Shown here piece by piece: positions 7,180 through 18,000 of a stretch of 37,761 bases of DNA. The position numbers and the translations under genes are program-made. Under the pieces are notes generated by a model. It searched no databases. It was not told where the DNA came from and saw only the letters and a program-made list of their open reading frames with translations. Position 1 is the stretch's first letter. Every line of letters starts with the position of its first letter. The DNA is from an uncultured Bacilli bacterium (GTDB lineage Bacteria; Bacillota_I; Bacilli_A; RF39; UBA660). Where the stretch lies: the NCBI GenBank assembly GCA_947628345.1, contig CANQZM010000008.1, forward strand, positions 1 to 37,761. The letters run 5' to 3'.

Positions 7180-7565
7180 TATTTCATCTCCTTAAAATTT
7201 ATTACTTTTACCTTATTTTTTGTTGTTTCACCTAAGTTTTTATTTTTATAATTATTAAAAGTTTCCATTTTACTCATAGCAAATTGTTTTATTTTACCTT
7301 TATCATCTGTTTTACACATCATTGCTTCATCAAAAAATTCACCTTTATAGAATAATTGACTTGGAAGCACCTTCATTTTTAGTTTGGTACAAACGTCAAT
7401 AGCTTTAATTAAAGAAATATTACTATAATAATCTGATACACAAACAAGTAAAACTTTATGAATACCTAATTTAGAGGCTTCTTGCAACGTTTGTTGATAT
7501 AGCTCTATATCTTTTTCTTCACTTAGTTCTAATAATAAAGTGTCATTTTGAAAATCTTTTATCAT
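7179..7565 (-). CDS. Hypothetical 128-aa protein with weak GNAT-like features
   Basis: I do not recognise this family with confidence. The stretch [28 protein letters not shown] resembles the motif A/B part of GNAT acetyltransferases (A-x-x-x-G-x-x-K-V-L-L-x-C ... N-x-x-S), but the N-terminal half of such a fold is missing and the acetyl-CoA loop is not evident. It may be a shortened or divergent member. The track begins at GTG; the ATG at 7565 (MIKDFQND) is equally plausible because neither has a strong ribosome site. The gene sits 20 bases after murD and overlaps eno by one base, so it belongs to their operon. Confidence 0.65.
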   Translation of the reverse strand: MIKDFQNDTLLLELSEEKDIELYQQTLQEASKLGIHKVLLVCVSDYYSNISLIKAIDVCTKLKMKVLPSQLFYKGEFFDEAMMCKTDDKGKIKQFAMSKMETFNNYKNKNLGETTKNKVKVINFKEMK

Positions 7566-7585
7566 AATAATTACCACATTTCTAT

Positions 7586-8947
7586 TTATTTTTTGTCCTG
7601 TGTCTTTAACTCTTTAACATAATTTTTAAATTCGGTTCCTCTAATTTCACACTCTTTATATTGATCCCATGATGCTGAAGCTGGACTTAATAATACTATA
7701 CCGCCTTTTTCTGTAACTTCAATACACTTTTTAAAACCTTCATCTAATTTTTCATAAATATAAGTAGGAATATTTAGTTTATCACCAAACTCTTTTACTC
7801 TTTCTCTACATTGTCCAATTCCAATAATATTAGTAACGTGATTCATATATGGTGTTAAATCATCAAAATTTTGGTTTCGTTCTAATCCACCTAAAATAAT
7901 AGTTATGGGTTTTGAAAAAGAAGATAAAGCAATTTGACTACATTTAATATTTGTTGCTTCTGTATCATTATAAAACATAATATCATTAACTGTATCTACA
8001 TATTCAAGTCGATGTTCAACTCCACTAAATTCACTTAATATTTTTATAATTATTTCATTGGATACATTAAATTCTTTGGCAATCATAATAGCTCCCATAC
8101 AGTTTTCTAAATTATGAATCCCTGGAATTTTAATTTTGTTGATATCAATTACTTTTTCATCATAATAATAAATTGCATTATCTTTTAGATAACAACCATT
8201 AATTTCATTTTTACTTGAAAAATACTTAGTTTGTGATTTTATATCTTTGAGTTGTTCCAAAACTTCTTCATTTTCCATATTAACAATTGCTATATCATCT
8301 TTAGTTTGATTATAAAACATTCTACTTTTTACTTGTTTATAATGCTCAAAAGTTTTTAAAAAATCAATATGGGCTTTACTTATATTAGTAAACAAACCAA
8401 TATGAGGTTTAAATTGTTTAAAATTTTCTCCTTGTTGACATGATACTTCCATAACAATTATATCATCTTTTTTAAGTTTTTCTAAAAAACTACATAAAGG
8501 ATACCCTATATTTCCAGCTAGATGAACGCGGCCTTTAAAAGCTTCTTCTAAAATTAAATATGTAAGGGTTGTTGTTGTTGTCTTTCCATTAGTTCCTGTA
8601 ATACCTATTAATGTCACATCATTAGGTAATAGGCGATAAGCCATTTCCACTTCATTAATTACTTCAATTCCCAATTCTTTGGCTTTTAATACATATTTAT
8701 GATCAATGGGAACTCCCGGATTTTTGATTAAATAGTCAAAACTATCATCTAAGATATCATCAGGATGGGATCCAAAAATTAGTTCAACACCTAAATCTCG
8801 TAATTCTTTTACTTGTTGTTTATTTTGAGTTGTTTCTTCTTTACTATCATTTAAAATTACAGTATTCCCTCGTCCTTTTAAATATTTTGCTGCTTCATAA
8901 CCACTTCTAGCCATACCTAAGATGAAAATTTTATTATTCTGAAACAT
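7586..8947 (-). CDS. murD: UDP-N-acetylmuramoyl-L-alanine--D-glutamate ligase
   Basis: MurD adds D-glutamate to UDP-MurNAc-L-Ala in cytoplasmic peptidoglycan precursor synthesis, using ATP. The protein has 453 aa and the three Mur-ligase domains: an N-terminal Rossmann-like domain (ILGMARSGYEAAKYL), the ATPase core with GITGTNGKTTTT, and a C-terminal domain with ILGGLERNQNF and LLSPASASWDQY. The ATG has AGAGGTG upstream and a TATAAT -10 box at 8966-8971. It is the first gene of the murD - 128 aa - eno operon and shows that the organism makes peptidoglycan. Confidence 0.97.
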   Translation of the reverse strand: MFQNNKIFILGMARSGYEAAKYLKGRGNTVILNDSKEETTQNKQQVKELRDLGVELIFGSHPDDILDDSFDYLIKNPGVPIDHKYVLKAKELGIEVINEVEMAYRLLPNDVTLIGITGTNGKTTTTTLTYLILEEAFKGRVHLAGNIGYPLCSFLEKLKKDDIIVMEVSCQQGENFKQFKPHIGLFTNISKAHIDFLKTFEHYKQVKSRMFYNQTKDDIAIVNMENEEVLEQLKDIKSQTKYFSSKNEINGCYLKDNAIYYYDEKVIDINKIKIPGIHNLENCMGAIMIAKEFNVSNEIIIKILSEFSGVEHRLEYVDTVNDIMFYNDTEATNIKCSQIALSSFSKPITIILGGLERNQNFDDLTPYMNHVTNIIGIGQCRERVKEFGDKLNIPTYIYEKLDEGFKKCIEVTEKGGIVLLSPASASWDQYKECEIRGTEFKNYVKELKTQDKK

Positions 8948-8965
8948 ATAATCACCTCTAATATA

Positions 8966-8971
8966 ATTATA
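8966..8971 (-). promoter_or_regulatory. -10 box of the murD operon
   Basis: TATAAT lies on the minus strand 19 bases before the murD ATG. A clear -35 element is not seen. The femABX promoter lies back to back with it on the other strand. Confidence 0.45.
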
Positions 8972-9005
8972 CTATATTTTACATTCTTTATCATTATAAT
9001 TTTTA

Positions 9006-9034
9006 TTGAAACATACAAATGGTTATGCTATAAT
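9006..9034 (+). promoter_or_regulatory. Promoter of the FemABX gene
   Basis: TTGAAA and TATAAT are separated by exactly 17 bases, with TG one base before the -10 (TGCTATAAT). The ribosome site AAGGAGG follows at 9048-9054. Confidence 0.8.
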
Positions 9035-9061
9035 GAAGGTAGTTTATAAGGAGGTTTCATA

Positions 9062-10300
9062 ATGGAAATAGTTACTATTAATCAAACTCAATTTGATGCT
9101 TTTGCTGATACCCATAAATATAGAAATTATTATCAAACCTCTAAATACGGTGACGTTATGTCTAAATTCAATTATGAAGTTAGATATATTGGAATTATGG
9201 ATGATAATCATAATATGATTGGAGCATCTCTATTACTATTACAAAATTCTGCCATGAAAACTAAACTTGCTTATGCTCCACGTGGTATTTTATTTGATTT
9301 TACTGATGCCTTAAAAGTTAATGAATTAACAAAAACTTTAAAAGAATCTTTGGGCAAGGAAGGTATTGTTAGTTTAAGAATGGATCCTGCTATACCAATG
9401 TCTATTCGTGATCATGAGGGAAATATTACTAATGTTAATAACGAAGCTCAAATGATTGATGAAAATCTTCAAAAAGCAGGATTTATTTATAAAGGTCAAA
9501 ATGTTTATTTTGAAACTGAAAAACCTAGATGGGAAGCTTTAGTGGTTTTATCCAAAGATATAAAAGATATATATAAACAATTTGATCAAAGAACTCGAAA
9601 TAAAATTAATAAAGCCATAAGTATTGGTATTGAAATTCATCGTGATGATAAAAAGGATATTACAAAGCTATATAGTTTTATTAAAAGTAATCATGCTAAA
9701 CCGCTTAAATTTTATACTCAATTAATTAATAATTTTGGTAATAATGCTGATGTTTTTTATGCTAAATTAAATACCGAAACTTTTGTAATGCAAACGAAAA
9801 AATTATATGAAGATGAATTAACCAATAATGAAAATTTATCTGAACAATTTCAAAATTTAGCCAAACAAAATGAGGATCGTCGTGAAATTTTTAATAAGAA
9901 AGTATTATCAGATAAATTATTAAATATTTATAAAAACAATTTAATTTTTGCTACTGATACTTTGAAAAAATATCCTAATGGAATAATTATAGCAGGAGCT
10001 TTAAATATTATTTATGATAATGCTGCTTTTTCAATAATAGAAACCAGTGATACTAATTATGCTAGTTTAAATGCTGCTTATTTGTTGAAATGGAGGATGC
10101 TATGTGATTATCATAATGAAAAATTAAAATATTTTAATTTAAGTGCTATCAGTGGAAATTTTGAGGGAAGTAACAAATATGCAACTTTAAATGCTTCTAA
10201 ACTTGGTTATAATTCTGTTATAACTGAATACATTGGAGAATATGATATTATTCTAAATAATTTTAAATATAATTTATATAAAAAATTTTCAAAAGAATAA
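9062..10300 (+). CDS. FemABX-family aminoacyltransferase (peptidoglycan interpeptide bridge)
   Basis: This 412-aa protein has the FemA/MurM layout: an N-terminal GNAT-like domain containing the family stretch YAPRGILFDF, a second GNAT-like domain, and an inserted charged helical arm (about residues 250-290, ending NKKVL) like the tRNA-binding coiled coil of FemA. Family members transfer amino acids from aminoacyl-tRNA to the lysine of lipid II to build the peptide cross-bridge. Which residue is transferred cannot be judged. It is one of few plus-strand genes, with its own promoter and AAGGAGG, and it converges on tuf through a two-hairpin terminator. Next to murD, it supports a cross-bridged cell wall. 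Confidence 0.92.
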   Translation: MEIVTINQTQFDAFADTHKYRNYYQTSKYGDVMSKFNYEVRYIGIMDDNHNMIGASLLLLQNSAMKTKLAYAPRGILFDFTDALKVNELTKTLKESLGKEGIVSLRMDPAIPMSIRDHEGNITNVNNEAQMIDENLQKAGFIYKGQNVYFETEKPRWEALVVLSKDIKDIYKQFDQRTRNKINKAISIGIEIHRDDKKDITKLYSFIKSNHAKPLKFYTQLINNFGNNADVFYAKLNTETFVMQTKKLYEDELTNNENLSEQFQNLAKQNEDRREIFNKKVLSDKLLNIYKNNLIFATDTLKKYPNGIIIAGALNIIYDNAAFSIIETSDTNYASLNAAYLLKWRMLCDYHNEKLKYFNLSAISGNFEGSNKYATLNASKLGYNSVITEYIGEYDIILNNFKYNLYKKFSKE

Positions 10301-10356
10301 GGACTAACATAAAATTAGTCCTTATTATTAAAAAAAACTGATTTCTCAGTTTTTTA
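10299..10356. terminator. Double convergent terminator between femABX and tuf
   Basis: Two hairpins fill the 56-base gap. AAGGACTAA/TTAGTCCTT (10299-10323) follows the plus-strand stop. AAAAAACTGA-tttc-TCAGTTTTTT (10331-10356) follows the tuf stop and has U tracts in both directions, so it can serve both genes. Confidence 0.85.
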
Positions 10357-11541
10357 TTATTCAATAATTTCTGAAACAGATCCAGCTCCAACAGTACGTC
10401 CACCTTCACGAATTGAGAATTTAGTACCTTGTTCAAGAGCTATAGAATGAATTAATTCTACTGTCATGTCAACATTATCGCCAGGCATAACCATTTCAAC
10501 ACCATCAGGAAGTGTAATAACACCTGTAACATCTGTAGTTCTGAAATAGAATTGAGGACGATAATTATTGAAGAATGGTGTATGACGTCCACCTTCTTCT
10601 TTACTTAGTACATAAACTGCTGCACTAAATTTATGATGAGGTGTAACTGTTCCTGGTTTAGCAAGAACTTGACCACGTTCAACATCTTCACGAGCAATAC
10701 CACGTAATAATACTCCAGCATTATCTCCTGCTTCAGCATAATCTAATTGTTTTCTGAACATTTCAATTCCAGTAACAACTGTCTTTTGAGTATCCTTAAT
10801 ACCAACGATTTCAACTTCATCGTTAAGATTTAATCTACCACGTTCAACACGTCCAGTAACAACTGTTCCACGTCCAGTGATAGTAAATACATCTTCGATA
10901 CTCATTAAGAATGGTTTATCAGTATCTCTAGCAGGTGTTGGAATCCATTCATCAACTGCTTTCATTAATTCTTCAATGCTAGCAACATATTTAGGATCTC
11001 CTTCAAGAGCTTTTAATGCTGATCCACGAATAATTGGAGTGTTGTCTCCATCAAATTCATATTCAGTTAATAAATCACGAATTTCCATTTCAACTAAATC
11101 TAATAATTCTGGATCATCAACCATATCACACTTATTCATGAATACAACCATTTTAGGTACTCCAACTTGACGAGCAAGTAAGATATGTTCACGAGTTTGT
11201 GCCATAGGTCCATCAGTTGCAGCTATAACTAGGATAGCTCCATCCATTTGAGCAGCACCTGTAATCATGTTTTTAACATAATCAGCATGTCCTGGACAAT
11301 CAACATGTGCATAATGTCTAGCGTCTGTACTATACTCAACATGTGCAGTATTGATTGTGATACCACGTTCTCTTTCTTCTGGTGCCTTATCAATATTAGC
11401 GAAATCAACAGCTTTGTTACCATTTTTTCCATCTAATACTTTAGTAATAGCAGCAGTAAGAGTAGTTTTTCCATGATCTACGTGTCCAATAGTACCAACA
11501 TTAACATGTGGTTTTGAACGATCATACTTTTCTTTTGCCAT
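10357..11541 (-). CDS. tuf: Elongation factor Tu
   Basis: EF-Tu is the GTPase that delivers aminoacyl-tRNA to the ribosome. The 394-aa protein has the G1 motif GHVDHGKTT, the switch I region [24 protein letters not shown] and SALKALEG, then the two beta-barrel domains. The start ATG follows AAAGGAGG. A dedicated promoter lies in the gap after fusA (11574-11602), in addition to readthrough from the str operon. A terminator follows directly after the stop. Confidence 0.99.
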   Translation of the reverse strand: MAKEKYDRSKPHVNVGTIGHVDHGKTTLTAAITKVLDGKNGNKAVDFANIDKAPEERERGITINTAHVEYSTDARHYAHVDCPGHADYVKNMITGAAQMDGAILVIAATDGPMAQTREHILLARQVGVPKMVVFMNKCDMVDDPELLDLVEMEIRDLLTEYEFDGDNTPIIRGSALKALEGDPKYVASIEELMKAVDEWIPTPARDTDKPFLMSIEDVFTITGRGTVVTGRVERGRLNLNDEVEIVGIKDTQKTVVTGIEMFRKQLDYAEAGDNAGVLLRGIAREDVERGQVLAKPGTVTPHHKFSAAVYVLSKEEGGRHTPFFNNYRPQFYFRTTDVTGVITLPDGVEMVMPGDNVDMTVELIHSIALEQGTKFSIREGGRTVGAGSVSEIIE

Positions 11542-11573
11542 AATTTTTCCTCCTTTATTTATTTACAACATAT

Positions 11574-11602
11574 ATTTTATCTAACAATTGAATATTTTTC
11601 AA
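11574..11602 (-). promoter_or_regulatory. Internal promoter of tuf
   Basis: TTGAAA and TAAAAT are 17 bases apart on the minus strand. The -35 region overlaps an inverted repeat, CAGTTGAA...TTCAATTG (11584-11604). Confidence 0.6.
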
Positions 11603-11629
11603 CTGTTTTGATACTTTTTTTAGTTTTTT

Positions 11630-13699
11630 TTAATTACCACTTTTTTTGATAATTTCTTCGGCAATATTTTTAGGTACTTCCTCATAATGATCAAATATCA
11701 TTTGGAAATTACCGCGTCCTTGTGTATTACTACGTAAGTTTGTTGCATATCCAAACATTTCTGAAAGTGGAACCATAGCACTTAATTTAACGGCATTACC
11801 TTGATTTTCTTGTCCTAATGGTTTTCCACGACGTGATGTTAAATCACCCATAACGTTACCAAAATATTCATCAGGGGTAGTAACATCTACTTTCATGATT
11901 GGTTCTAATAATGTAGCATTACACTTATTTTTAGCCTCCTTTAAGGCTAAGCTAGCAGCAATTTTAAATGCCATTTCATTTGAGTCAACATCATGATAAG
12001 AACCATCATATAATGTTGCCTTAATGTCAATCATTGGATATCCTGCTAAAATACCAGTTTGCATTGCTTCTTGTAATCCCTTATCAACAACTGGGATATA
12101 CTCACGAGGAACAACTCCTCCTACAACTTCATCAACAAATTCATATCCTTTATCTGGATTTGGTTCAAAGCGAACCCATACATGTCCATATTGTCCACGT
12201 CCTCCAGATTGTTTAATATACTTACCTTCACATTCACCAGTTGCTTTGATTGTTTCACGATAAGCAACTTGTGGAGCTCCAACATTTGCTTCTACATTAA
12301 ATTCACGTTTCATACGATCTACTAATACATCTAAGTGTAATTCACCCATACCAGCAATAACTGTTTGGCCTGTTTCATGATCAGTATGAACTTTAAAGGT
12401 TGGATCTTCTTCAGCAAGCTTTTGTAAAGCTATAGCCATCTTATCTTGATCAGCTTTTGATTTAGGTTCTACAGCTAATTGAATAACTGGTTCAGGTACA
12501 GAAAGTTTTTCTAAAATAATTGGTTTCTTTTCATCACATAAAGTATCTCCGGTAGTTGTATTTTTAAGTCCTACTGCTGCAGCTATATCTCCAGTATAAA
12601 CATCTGAGATTTCTTTACGAGTATTAGCATGCATTTGTAAAATACGTCCAATACGTTCTTTAGTATCCTTAGTAGAATTTAGAACATAACTACCACTACT
12701 TAAATGTCCTGAGTAAACTCTGAAGAATGTTAAACGTCCAACAAATGGATCTGTCATAACTTTAAATGCTAATGAACTAAATGGTTCAGAATCACTTGGA
12801 TGACGAACTTCTTCTTCACCTTTTAGATTATGTCCTTTGATACTACCAGTATCAAGTGGACTTGGTAAATAATCAATAACAGCATCTAGTAATGGTTTAA
12901 TTCCTTTATTACCTAATGCATCTCCACACATTACTGGGAAAAACTTAGTAGATAAACATCCATTACGGATAGCTCTTTTGATCATTTCAACTGATACTTC
13001 TTCTCCATCAAGATATTTTTCCATCATTTCATCATCAAATTCTGCAACTGCTTCTAGTAATTCAGCACGAGCATTTTCTACAGTTGATTTTAAATCTTCT
13101 GGAATATCAATTTCTTGAGCATTTTCTTCTGGTTGCCCATCAAAATGATAAGCTTTTAATGTAATTAAATCAATAACACCATTAAAATCATCTTCAGCAC
13201 CGATTGGCCATTCAATTGGCTTAGCATTAACTCCTAAACGTTCTTTAATACTTTTTAAACTGTATTCAAAGTCTGCACCAATTTTTCCCATTTTATTAGC
13301 AAAAATAATTCTAGGAACATTAAATTCATCTGCTTGTCTCCAAACAGTTTCCATTTGAGGCTCTACTCCTGCTTGAGCATCCAAAAGTGCAACAGATCCA
13401 TCTAATACACGAAGACTTCTACTAACTTCAATTGTAAAATCTACGTGTCCTGGAGTATCAATTATATTACAACGGTATCCTTTCCAATATGCAGTTGTTG
13501 CTGCAGAAGTGATTGTAATACCACGTTCTTTTTCTTGAGCCATCCAATCCATTTGAGATTCACCATCATGAGTTTCACCAATTTTATGGATTTTTCCAGC
13601 ATGATATAAAATACGCTCTGTTGTTGTTGTTTTACCAGCATCAATGTGAGCCATAATACCAAAATTTCTAGTCTTTTCTAATGTCGTATCTCTTGCCAT
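11630..13699 (-). CDS. fusA: Elongation factor G
   Basis: EF-G is the translocase GTPase of the ribosome. The 689-aa protein has the G domain with [33 protein letters not shown] and NKMGK, followed by domains II-V. NKMGK replaces the usual NKMDK in the G4 motif: the Asp that recognises guanine appears as Gly (AATAAAATGGGAAAA on the coding strand), which is unusual and is listed in findings. The start follows AAAGGAG, 12 bases after rpsG. It is part of the rpsL-rpsG-fusA-tuf operon. Confidence 0.98.
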   Translation of the reverse strand: MARDTTLEKTRNFGIMAHIDAGKTTTTERILYHAGKIHKIGETHDGESQMDWMAQEKERGITITSAATTAYWKGYRCNIIDTPGHVDFTIEVSRSLRVLDGSVALLDAQAGVEPQMETVWRQADEFNVPRIIFANKMGKIGADFEYSLKSIKERLGVNAKPIEWPIGAEDDFNGVIDLITLKAYHFDGQPEENAQEIDIPEDLKSTVENARAELLEAVAEFDDEMMEKYLDGEEVSVEMIKRAIRNGCLSTKFFPVMCGDALGNKGIKPLLDAVIDYLPSPLDTGSIKGHNLKGEEEVRHPSDSEPFSSLAFKVMTDPFVGRLTFFRVYSGHLSSGSYVLNSTKDTKERIGRILQMHANTRKEISDVYTGDIAAAVGLKNTTTGDTLCDEKKPIILEKLSVPEPVIQLAVEPKSKADQDKMAIALQKLAEEDPTFKVHTDHETGQTVIAGMGELHLDVLVDRMKREFNVEANVGAPQVAYRETIKATGECEGKYIKQSGGRGQYGHVWVRFEPNPDKGYEFVDEVVGGVVPREYIPVVDKGLQEAMQTGILAGYPMIDIKATLYDGSYHDVDSNEMAFKIAASLALKEAKNKCNATLLEPIMKVDVTTPDEYFGNVMGDLTSRRGKPLGQENQGNAVKLSAMVPLSEMFGYATNLRSNTQGRGNFQMIFDHYEEVPKNIAEEIIKKSGN

Positions 13700-13711
13700 A
13701 ATAACTCCTTT

Positions 13712-14179
13712 CTACCATCTATAATGTGCGAAAGCCTTATTTGCTTCTGCCATTCTATGTGTATCTTCACGTTTTTTAACTGCTGCACCTGTTCCATTAG
13801 ATGCATCAATAATTTCATTGGCTAAATTATCAGCCATTCCTTTTCCACCACGCTCACGAGAATATTTTGTTAACCATCTTAAAGCTAAGGCTTGCCCTCT
13901 AGCTGGTGTTACTTCTATTGGCACTTGGTAATTTGATCCTCCTACACGACGAGATTTAACTTCTAACTGTGGTTTTATATTTTCCATAGCTTGATTAAAT
14001 ACTTCTAATGGATCTCTACCAGTTTTTGCCTTTACTGTTTCAAATGCTTGATAAACTATAGTTTGAGCTGTCCCTTTTTTACCATCTAACATAATAGTAT
14101 TAATTAATTTTGTAACAATTTTTGATTTATATATTGGATCTGGTAGAACATCTCTTTTTACTGCACGTCTTTTACGCAT
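13712..14179 (-). CDS. rpsG: 30S ribosomal protein S7
   Basis: S7 nucleates the head of the 30S subunit and contacts E-site tRNA. Its 155 aa match the bacterial norm. Visible marks are the start [15 protein letters not shown], the [16 protein letters not shown] helix, the beta hairpin [14 protein letters not shown], and the C-terminal [20 protein letters not shown] ribosome site precedes the ATG. It lies 26 bases after rpsL. Confidence 0.99.
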   Translation of the reverse strand: MRKRRAVKRDVLPDPIYKSKIVTKLINTIMLDGKKGTAQTIVYQAFETVKAKTGRDPLEVFNQAMENIKPQLEVKSRRVGGSNYQVPIEVTPARGQALALRWLTKYSRERGGKGMADNLANEIIDASNGTGAAVKKREDTHRMAEANKAFAHYRW

Positions 14180-14205
14180 TTAAAATTCCTCCCTTCATTT
14201 ATATC

Positions 14206-14619
14206 TTATTTTTTAGGTTTTTTAGCTCCGTATTTACTACGTCCTTGCATACGATCTTTAACTCCGGCTGTATCAAGGGTTCCACGTATAACATGATAAC
14301 GTACACCGATTAAATCCTTAACACGTCCGCCACGGATTAAAACAACACTATGTTCTTGTAAATTGTGTCCTATTCCTGGAATATAAGTATCTACTTCTTT
14401 TCCATTAGATAAACGAACACGAGCATATTTACGTAATGCAGAGTTTGGCTTCTTTGGAGTTTTTGTACCAACACGTGTACATACTCCACGTTTTTGAGGT
14501 GATGGATTATTAGTAGTTTTTCTTCTAACTGTATTTAATCCTACTCCTAGAACTGGAGCCTTACTTTTTCTTACTTTGTCCTTACGATTTTTACGAACTA
14601 ATTGTTGCATTGTAGGCAT
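14206..14619 (-). CDS. rpsL: 30S ribosomal protein S12
   Basis: S12 lies at the decoding centre. The 137-aa protein has the signature [20 protein letters not shown] and the basic C-terminus [11 protein letters not shown]. The segment usually reading GGRVKDLPGVRYH reads [13 protein letters not shown] here: the conserved proline next to the streptomycin site is isoleucine (codon ATC at 14310-14308). It is the first gene of the str operon, with its own promoter at 14720-14748 and AAAGGAG before the ATG. Confidence 0.98.
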   Translation of the reverse strand: MPTMQQLVRKNRKDKVRKSKAPVLGVGLNTVRRKTTNNPSPQKRGVCTRVGTKTPKKPNSALRKYARVRLSNGKEVDTYIPGIGHNLQEHSVVLIRGGRVKDLIGVRYHVIRGTLDTAGVKDRMQGRSKYGAKKPKK

Positions 14620-14680
14620 ATATTACTTATCTCCTTTCTTTACACATATCCAGGTGTATCATTAATATTTTTAAATAATG

Positions 14681-14748
14681 CTCTGCTTTAATAGCAAAGC
14701 AAAATTCATAAGCAAACATAATATAACACTATATTAATTCAATGTCAA
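14681..14748 (-). promoter_or_regulatory. Promoter and leader hairpin of the str operon
   Basis: TTGACA and TATATT are 17 bases apart (14720-14748), with TG one base before the -10. The -35 lies 6 bases past the stop of the small membrane protein gene. In the leader GCTTTGC-tattaa-AGCAGAGC can form a hairpin (about 14681-14703), which may be a regulatory structure for rpsL, although I do not recognise it as a known class. Confidence 0.7.
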
Positions 14749-14753
14749 TATTT

Positions 14754-14918
14754 TTACATATTTTCTAATATAATTTCTTCATAAATATCATTAGGTGAAT
14801 TTTCTTCAATACCATAATTATATGAGATTATAAGCCAAATTATTAAGAAAATAAACAATACTACAATAAAAATAATCATATTACTTAATCCCCAACCATG
14901 GTTATTTAATTTCAACAT
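14754..14918 (-). CDS. Small single-pass membrane protein between rpoC and rpsL
   Basis: This 54-aa ORF was missed by the track. It reads MLKLNNHGWGLSNM, then a hydrophobic helix of about 19 residues (IIFIVVLFIFLIIWLIISY), then an acidic tail NYGIEENSPNDIYEEIILE. The start ATG has AGGGAG nine bases upstream. Charge pattern (Lys before, acid after the helix) predicts N-in, C-out. The N-terminal N-N-x-G-W-G followed directly by the helix recalls the front of type IV prepilin-like or competence pseudopilin peptides, but there is no proper cleavage motif. It follows the rpoC terminator and overlaps nothing; its end abuts the str promoter. Function unknown. Confidence 0.75.
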   Translation of the reverse strand: MLKLNNHGWGLSNMIIFIVVLFIFLIIWLIISYNYGIEENSPNDIYEEIILENM

Positions 14919-14990
14919 TATATATAACTCCCTTTAATTATTATATTTTATGAATATTCCTTTTATATTAATTTGTTACTAAATTTATGA

Positions 14991-15010
14991 AAAAGAAGTA
15001 CTTAAGTACT
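14991..15010 (-). terminator. Terminator after rpoC
   Basis: AGTAC-ttaa-GTACT followed by TCTTTTTC on the minus strand, immediately after the rpoC stop. The stem is short, so readthrough into the small membrane gene is likely. Confidence 0.65.
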
Positions 15011-15012
15011 CC

Positions 15013-18000
15013 TTATTCCATAAACTGATCTTCTAAACGATCTAAAGGTTCTTCATCAACAAATTCAGTTTCTAAATCATAATCTACATTAGAGTATCTT
15101 TTACTTCCAGTTCCTGCTGGAATTAATTTACCAATAATTACGTTTTCTTTTAAACCTTCTAAGTGATCAACTTTTCCTTTAATTGCGGCATCAGTTAAAA
15201 TTCTAGTAGTTTCTTGGAATGATGCAGCTGATAGGAATGAATCAGTTTCTAGTGAAGCTTTAGTAATACCTAATAATACTGGTTTACCAAGAGCAGGCTT
15301 TTTACCTTTAATAATAGCTTCTTTGTTTCCATCTGTGAATTCTTTGAAGTTTACTAATCCTCCAGGTAAGAATCTAGTATCACCTGATTCAACAATACGT
15401 ATTTTACAAATCATTCTACGAGCAATAATTTCTATATGCTTATCAGAAATATCAACACCTTGTGAACGATAGGTATTTTGAACTTCTTTTAAAATATATT
15501 CCTGAGTAGTAATAGGATCTGTTACTGCTAGTAACTCTTTTGGACTAATAGCACCTTCTGTAAGTTTGGTTCCACAAGTAACTTCTTGCCCTTTTTCAAC
15601 ACAAAGCTTAGCTCCATAGTTAGAAACGTGCTCTTTAGTTTCCAATTTGTTAGTAATACTAATTTTATATTTCCCATGATCTTCTTTAATTTTAGTAATT
15701 TTTCCATCTATTTCAGCGATAGTAGCTTTTCCTTTTGGATTACGAGCTTCAAATAATTCTTGTACACGAGGAAGACCTTGAGTAATATCTTCTCCACCAG
15801 CAACTCCTCCAGTATGGAATGTACGCATTGTAAGTTGAGTACCAGGTTCACCAATAGATTGTGCAGCCATAACTCCAACAGCTTCTCCAATTTCTACTAG
15901 ATTACCAGTTGCTAAGTTACGACCATAACATTTTTGACATAATCCGTTTTCTGTACCACAAGTTAAGATTGAACGAATTTCTACTTCCTCTATTCCTGCA
16001 TCAATAATTTTATCTGCAATAGACTCGGTAATCATTTCTAATCTATCCACTAAAACTTTTTTAGTTTCGGGGTGAATAATCTTTTTGTTAGCAAAACGAC
16101 CTACAATTCTATCTCTTAAAGATTCGATAGTAGCACCAGTTTTTTCATTAACAAATGCACGTACTACTACACCTTGATCAGTCCCACAATCAGCTTCTCT
16201 AATAATCATATCTTGACTGACATCAACAAGACGTCTAGTTAAGTATCCAGAATCAGCTGTTTTTAAAGCTGTATCAGCACTACCTTTTCTAGCTCCATGA
16301 GTTGATAAGAAGAATTCTGCTACAGAAAGACCTTCTTTAAAGTTTGATAAAACTGGAATTTCAACTGATTCTCCTGAAGGTTTTGCCATAATACCACGCA
16401 TACCAGCAACCTGAGTAAAGTTAGAGATATTACCACGTGCTTTTGAATGCATCATCATAAAGATTGGATTATCAATATCTTTATTAGATATTTCCTCAAG
16501 TTCAGCTTGAACTTTATCTTTTGCAGCATTCCAGGTATCAATGACCTTAGTAAATCTTTCTTCTTCAGTTATTAAACCACGTTTATACTGTTTATTAATC
16601 TTATCTACCAATTTTTGACTTTCAGATACTATTTCTTGTTTATTCTGACTAGTCTCAACATCAGCCATACTAACTGTAATACCGGCTATTGTTGAATAGT
16701 AAAATCCTAAATCCTTTAGTTTATCAAGCATTTCAGAAGTTTCTGTAGTTTTGTAACGTTTAAATACTTGAGCTATAATTTTTTCTAAAGTTCCTTTAGC
16801 AAATGGCTTTACTATTGGCATTTTAGCAATTTCTTCTTTTATATTTTTACCCTTTTCAATAAAGTATTTATTTGGGGTAATATTTTGAATATTATCATCT
16901 GTTGGTTCATTTACAAAAGCAAATGAATCTGGTAAAATTTCATTAAATTTAATCTTTCCTACTGTAGTTACCAAATATTTGTCTTTTTGTTCTTCAGTAA
17001 ATAACTTATGTCTAAATGAAGATACAGGTACTGCAATACGAGCATGTAGAGTTAATTCTCTACGTTCATATGCCATTAAGGCTTCATTACAATTTTTAAA
17101 GACACGGCCTTCACCTTCAAGACCAGCTTTTTCCATAGTAATATAGTAGTTACCTAAAACCATATCTTGAGAAGGGGTAACAATAGGATCACCACTCTTT
17201 GGATGTAAAATGTTATTAGATCCAAGCATCAATAATCTAGCTTCAGCTTGAGCTTCTTCAGATAATGGTACGTGTACTGCCATTTGATCACCATCGAAGT
17301 CAGCATTAAATGCTGGACAAACAAGAGGATGAAGGCGAATTGCCTTACCACCAACTAAAATTGGTTCAAAAGCTTGAATACCAAGTCTATGAAGGGTTGG
17401 AGCACGGTTAAGTAATACTGGATGCTCTTTAATTACTTCTTCAACAATATCCCAAACTACTGGATCTTGATTTTCAATCAAACGTTTAGCTGCTTTTATA
17501 TTATGTGCAATGTCTTTACTGACTAACCCATGAATAACGTGTGGCTTAAATAGTTCAAGAGCCATTTCTTTTGGAAGTCCGCATTGATACATTTTTAAAT
17601 TTGGTCCAACTACGATAACAGAACGACCAGAATAATCGACACGTTTTCCTAATAAATTTTGACGGAAGCGACCTTGTTTACCTTTTAACATGCTAGAAAG
17701 TGATTTCAAAGGACGATTTCCAGCACCTGTAACACTTCTACCACGGCGACCATTATCAAATAAAGCATCAACTGCTTCTTGCAACATACGTTTTTCGTTT
17801 TGAATGATGATTCCAGGAGCACCTAAATCAATAAGTTTCTTTAAACGATTATTACGGTTAATAACTCTTCTATATAAATCATTCAAATCACTAGTAGCAA
17901 ATCTACCTCCATCAAGTTGAATCATTGGTCGTAGTTCAGGTGGAATTACTGGAATAACATCTAAAATCATCCATTCAGGACGGTTTCCTGATTTATAAAA

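Noticed and set aside
12024-12263. Plus-strand ORFs inside fusA, rpoB, rplL, rplA and eno
   Set aside because: They are frame shadows of conserved minus-strand genes, without ribosome sites or promoters.
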